DNA from: an uncultured Lachnospiraceae bacterium
GTDB taxonomy: Bacteria > Bacillota > Clostridia > Lachnospirales > Lachnospiraceae
NCBI GenBank assembly: GCA_946533525.1
Contig: CAMNBW010000072.1
Span: forward strand, 1 to 7,394
DNA length: 7,394 bases
Direction of reading: 5' to 3'
Made by a program: the position numbers and the translations under genes. A model generated the notes under the pieces. The model did not search any database. It saw only the letters and a program-made list of their open reading frames with translations, and was not told the origin of the DNA. Positions 5,159 to 7,394 of the stretch are shown here, piece after piece (within the stretch, counting starts at the first letter, position 1; each line of letters opens with the position of its first letter).

Positions 5159-7394
5159 TTATATTAGCGGGTATCCTGTGTTCAATACTTGTATTGGCCG
5201 GGGTACTGCTTACGGCAATAGTAAGATGGGTCTTTTCCGTATGGAAGGAGCTCAATGTAAACGAGCTTGTCTATCATCTCATAGCCCCGATAAAGGGTAC
5301 CGGTGGAGGGCTCATAGGACTTTTTATCTTAAACTGCATCCTGCCGACGCTTGTCATTACGATACTGTTCATCTTAGGCTGTATATTTATAAAGGGGCGT
5401 AAAAAGCCTGTATTTATGGGTGTTTGCACTGTCGCCGCCCTGACCGGCGGAGTGATTGCGGGGCGTTATGCCTGGAATAAGCTCGAGCTCGGGGAATATC
5501 TTAGCTCACAGATGATAAGCTCAAGCTTTATCGAAGACAACTATGCCTCCCCGGAGGAGGCCCAGCTAACCTTTCCCGAAAAGAAGAGAAATCTTATCTA
5601 TATATACTTAGAATCCATGGAGACTACCTTTGCGGACAGGGAGAGCGGGGGAGCTTTCCCGGAAAACGTCATCCCGGAATTGACCGAGGTGGCTAAAAAT
5701 AACGAGTGTTTTTCGGAAAAGGGCGGAAATTTAAACGGCGGCTATGTGCTGCCCTGCTCTGACTTTACAACCGGAGGGATGTTTGCGGCCAGTGCGGGAC
5801 TTCCGCTTAAGCTCAATATTACTTATGACGACGACAGAAATTTTGCCTTAAACGGGATGAACGATTTCTTTCCGGGAGTTCTGGCTCTTGGAGATATTCT
5901 GGAAGAGCAGGACTACCGCCAGATCCTCTTTATCGGTTCGGAGGCGACCTTCGGAGGGAGGAAGCAGTACTTTGAGCAGCACGGTAATTTCGAGATAGAC
6001 GATTACGGCTATGCGGTTTCAAGGGGATGGATACCGAGCCTTTATAAATCAGGGGATTGGGGCTATGAGGACGAGAAGCTTTTTGAATTTGCAAAGGAGA
6101 GGCTGACCGAGGTCTCGGCGGAGGGTAAGCCGTTTAATTTTACGATGCTTACGGTGGATACCCATTTTGAGGACGGAAATCCCTGCCGCCTTTGCAGGGA
6201 CGACTTTGACGATCAGTATTCCAATGTCTATGCCTGCTCGAGCAGACAGGTCAGCGAGTTTGTGGAATGGATAAAGCAGCAGGATTTCTATGAGAATACG
6301 ACAATAGTTCTCTCGGGGGACCATCTGACGATGGATTCGGATTACTGCAATGATGTAAGCGAGGATTATCAGAGAAAGACCTATACCGCCTATATAAATT
6401 CCGCGGTGAAGAGGGCTGATGAGGGCAGGAGAAGAGAATTTTCCACAATGGATAACTTCCCTACCACCCTTGCCGCAATGGGAGTGGAAATTAAGGGCGA
6501 CAGGCTGGGACTCGGGACGAACCTTTATTCCAACGAGCCCACTCTTATTGAGCAGTATGGCTTTGAGCGGGTCTGCGAGGAGATAAACAGGCGCTCTGCC
6601 TTTATGGAAAAGCTGTCTGCCTATGAGCAGTTCTCGGATGAATATATGTCGGGAATGCTTTCGAAGGCCAAGCTGGAGGCGCAGTATTATCATCCCGAGG
6701 AGCAGCTGCTGCGTCTTAATATAGTGGATGTGGAGGCTCTGCACGGGGAGATAGAGAAGCTGGTGGCGCGTATTTGGGATCAGAAAGCTCCTGAAAATAT
6801 ACGTGAACAGGAATTTGAAGAGATGGACGAGTCCAGCTTTTCCTGTAATATAGATATGACCGGGATAGATCCCTACAACAGCACGGTTGAGATCTATCTT
6901 GTAACCAACTTCGGGAGTGAATATAAATTAAAAACTCTGACTCCGGATCCGGCCCGGTACAATTTCGATGAATTCGTAAAGTGGCTTAAGGAAATAAAGG
7001 GCGACGGGGAGCATATCACATTTATATCCGTAAAGGACGATGTCAGCGAGGCCCTGACGGATGAGTCGCAGGCGCTTTTAAAGGAACTCGGGCTGTCGGG
7101 CGAATTCAAGGATGCGGTTCAGATGAGCTATCTGGCGGTAATAGACGAAAAGGGAGAGATATATGAAGATCTGTCCGACCAGCGGCTCGACTATTCCGGT
7201 ACCACCTCGGACGGAAGGAAATTTGCCCTCGCCAGCGCCGGCTATATAACTGGGGAGGATAAGAGCGGAAGCTCGATAGTCATCGACGGAACAGATTACT
7301 CCATTAACAGGAGGGGCTTTAATATCGTGGTCTATTCGGTAAAGACAGGTGAGGTTGTTACTTCGATAGATTTTGACACGAGCTTTGGCTACTA
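5134..7394 (+). CDS. OpgB/LtaS-type phosphoglycerol transferase with C-terminal ILEI-like domains (3' end beyond window)
   Basis: Membrane-anchored enzyme of the alkaline phosphatase/sulfatase superfamily, expected to move phosphoglycerol from phosphatidylglycerol onto a glycan outside the cell via a phosphothreonine intermediate. MFSVKKK leads into three membrane segments (about 8-30, 57-84, 91-108). The catalytic domain spans about 154-468: LESME (159-163, E160 a metal ligand), FTTGGM (211-216, T212 the likely nucleophile), LGDILEEQ, LTVDTHFEDG (339-348, H344 matching the LtaS glycerophosphate-binding His), SGDH (394-397, D396 and H397 metal ligands) and TMDNFPTTLAAMG (438-450). The spacing and the ITPELTE- and GMxAS-like stretches fit E. 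coli OpgB better than LtaS. A charged, probably helical linker (about 469-566) leads to two ILEI/FAM3-like domains. ATG 5134 has GGGAG 10 nt upstream and overlaps gene 2 by 25 nt. The frame stays open for 753 codons and ends in an incomplete codon, TA. The acceptor is unknown; a phosphodiesterase/hydrolase role is the alternative. Confidence 0.88.
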   Translation, partial: MFSVKKKLVILAGILCSILVLAGVLLTAIVRWVFSVWKELNVNELVYHLIAPIKGTGGGLIGLFILNCILPTLVITILFILGCIFIKGRKKPVFMGVCTVAALTGGVIAGRYAWNKLELGEYLSSQMISSSFIEDNYASPEEAQLTFPEKKRNLIYIYLESMETTFADRESGGAFPENVIPELTEVAKNNECFSEKGGNLNGGYVLPCSDFTTGGMFAASAGLPLKLNITYDDDRNFALNGMNDFFPGVLALGDILEEQDYRQILFIGSEATFGGRKQYFEQHGNFEIDDYGYAVSRGWIPSLYKSGDWGYEDEKLFEFAKERLTEVSAEGKPFNFTMLTVDTHFEDGNPCRLCRDDFDDQYSNVYACSSRQVSEFVEWIKQQDFYENTTIVLSGDHLTMDSDYCNDVSEDYQRKTYTAYINSAVKRADEGRRREFSTMDNFPTTLAAMGVEIKGDRLGLGTNLYSNEPTLIEQYGFERVCEEINRRSAFMEKLSAYEQFSDEYMSGMLSKAKLEAQYYHPEEQLLRLNIVDVEALHGEIEKLVARIWDQKAPENIREQEFEEMDESSFSCNIDMTGIDPYNSTVEIYLVTNFGSEYKLKTLTPDPARYNFDEFVKWLKEIKGDGEHITFISVKDDVSEALTDESQALLKELGLSGEFKDAVQMSYLAVIDEKGEIYEDLSDQRLDYSGTTSDGRKFALASAGYITGEDKSGSSIVIDGTDYSINRRGFNIVVYSVKTGEVVTSIDFDTSFGY
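6832..7164 (+). other. Protein domain: first ILEI/FAM3-like domain in the phosphoglycerol transferase (divergent copy)
   Basis: Residues about 567-677 of gene 3. From memory of human FAM3 proteins, the order of elements matches: a strand, TVEIYLVTNFGSEYKL (584-599), where FAM3 has 'INVALVNGKTGEV'; then a helix, FDEFVKWLKEIKGDGE (611-626), for 'FIEFLKAIQDGT'; then ITFISVKDDVSEALTDES (628-645) for 'IVLMGTYDDGATKLNDEA'; then a helix, LLKELG (648-653), for 'LIADLG'. The final strand, MSYLAVIDEKG (664-674), matches the 'NWVFCGGKG' region. The N-terminal RG motif typical of the family is missing, so this copy is divergent. ILEI-type domains in POMGNT1 bind carbohydrate, so glycan binding is a reasonable but unproven role. 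The alternative is another beta/alpha accessory domain of similar topology. Confidence 0.6.
7240..7394 (+). other. Protein domain: start of a second ILEI/FAM3-like domain (cut by the window end)
   Basis: Residues about 703-753 of gene 3. After GYITGEDKSGSS the sequence reads IVIDGTDYSINRRGFNIVVY (715-734) and then SVKTGEVVTSIDFDTS (735-750). This closely matches the start of ILEI/FAM3 domains, where a strand and a G-x-x-Y turn precede 'RGINVALVNGKTGEV...FD'. The helix with the FIxFL-like motif and the DD-containing strand would be expected just past the window. Residues 678-702 form a short linker between the copies. The ILEI call is stronger for this copy than for the first, but only its N-terminal half is visible. 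Confidence 0.7.

Noticed and set aside
6049..6744. Long antisense open frame (231 codons, - strand) inside gene 3
   Set aside because: It lies wholly within the catalytic domain of a well-supported + strand gene. Its translation shows no recognisable motif or domain and I saw no ribosome-binding site, so it is best explained as a shadow frame.
5134..7394. Gene 3 as an arylsulfatase or alkaline phosphatase
   Set aside because: There is no Cys/Ser-x-Pro-x-Arg sulfatase maturation motif at the nucleophile position. Thr is there instead, with OpgB/LtaS-type surroundings and three N-terminal membrane segments.

Overview
The window is almost wholly coding and all on the + strand. It holds three consecutive, overlapping genes for membrane proteins whose large domains face outside the cell. 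Gene 1 (16-2883, 955 aa) is a YfhO-family multi-spanning GT-C-type glycosyltransferase. Gene 2 (2873-5158, 761 aa) is a second GT-C-like integral membrane protein, of the family databases call '6-pyruvoyl-tetrahydropterin synthase-related'. Gene 3 (5134 to past the window end, 753 codons seen) is an alkaline-phosphatase/sulfatase-superfamily phosphoglycerol transferase of the OpgB/MdoB and LtaS type. Its C-terminus carries what I read as two consecutive interleukin-like EMT inducer (ILEI/FAM3-like) domains, the second cut by the window edge. No RNA gene, mobile element, CRISPR array or terminator was seen, and no gene-free stretch exceeds 15 bases.

The organism is most likely an anaerobic Firmicute of the Clostridia, with Lachnospiraceae the best guess. 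The reasons are a moderate GC content judged by eye, heavy use of ATA (Ile) and AGG/AGA (Arg) codons alongside many GCC/GGG codons, and this pairing of YfhO and PTPS-related membrane proteins. This is inference from style, not a taxonomic proof. All three genes look alike in base and codon use, so nothing suggests separate acquisition.

The genes overlap by 11 and 25 nt, each downstream ribosome-binding site lying inside the preceding gene, so they are almost certainly co-transcribed and probably translationally coupled. Together they suggest an extracytoplasmic module. GT-C enzymes such as YfhO take sugars from a polyprenyl-phosphate carrier and add them to surface polymers; B. subtilis YfhO works with CsbB in lipoteichoic acid glycosylation. 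OpgB/LtaS-type enzymes transfer phosphoglycerol from phosphatidylglycerol onto glycans or polyglycerolphosphate. The parsimonious reading is decoration of a surface glycan or glycolipid with sugar and phosphoglycerol, the ILEI-like domains perhaps binding the glycan acceptor. The acceptor, the sugar donor and any cytoplasmic glycosyltransferase partner are not visible here.
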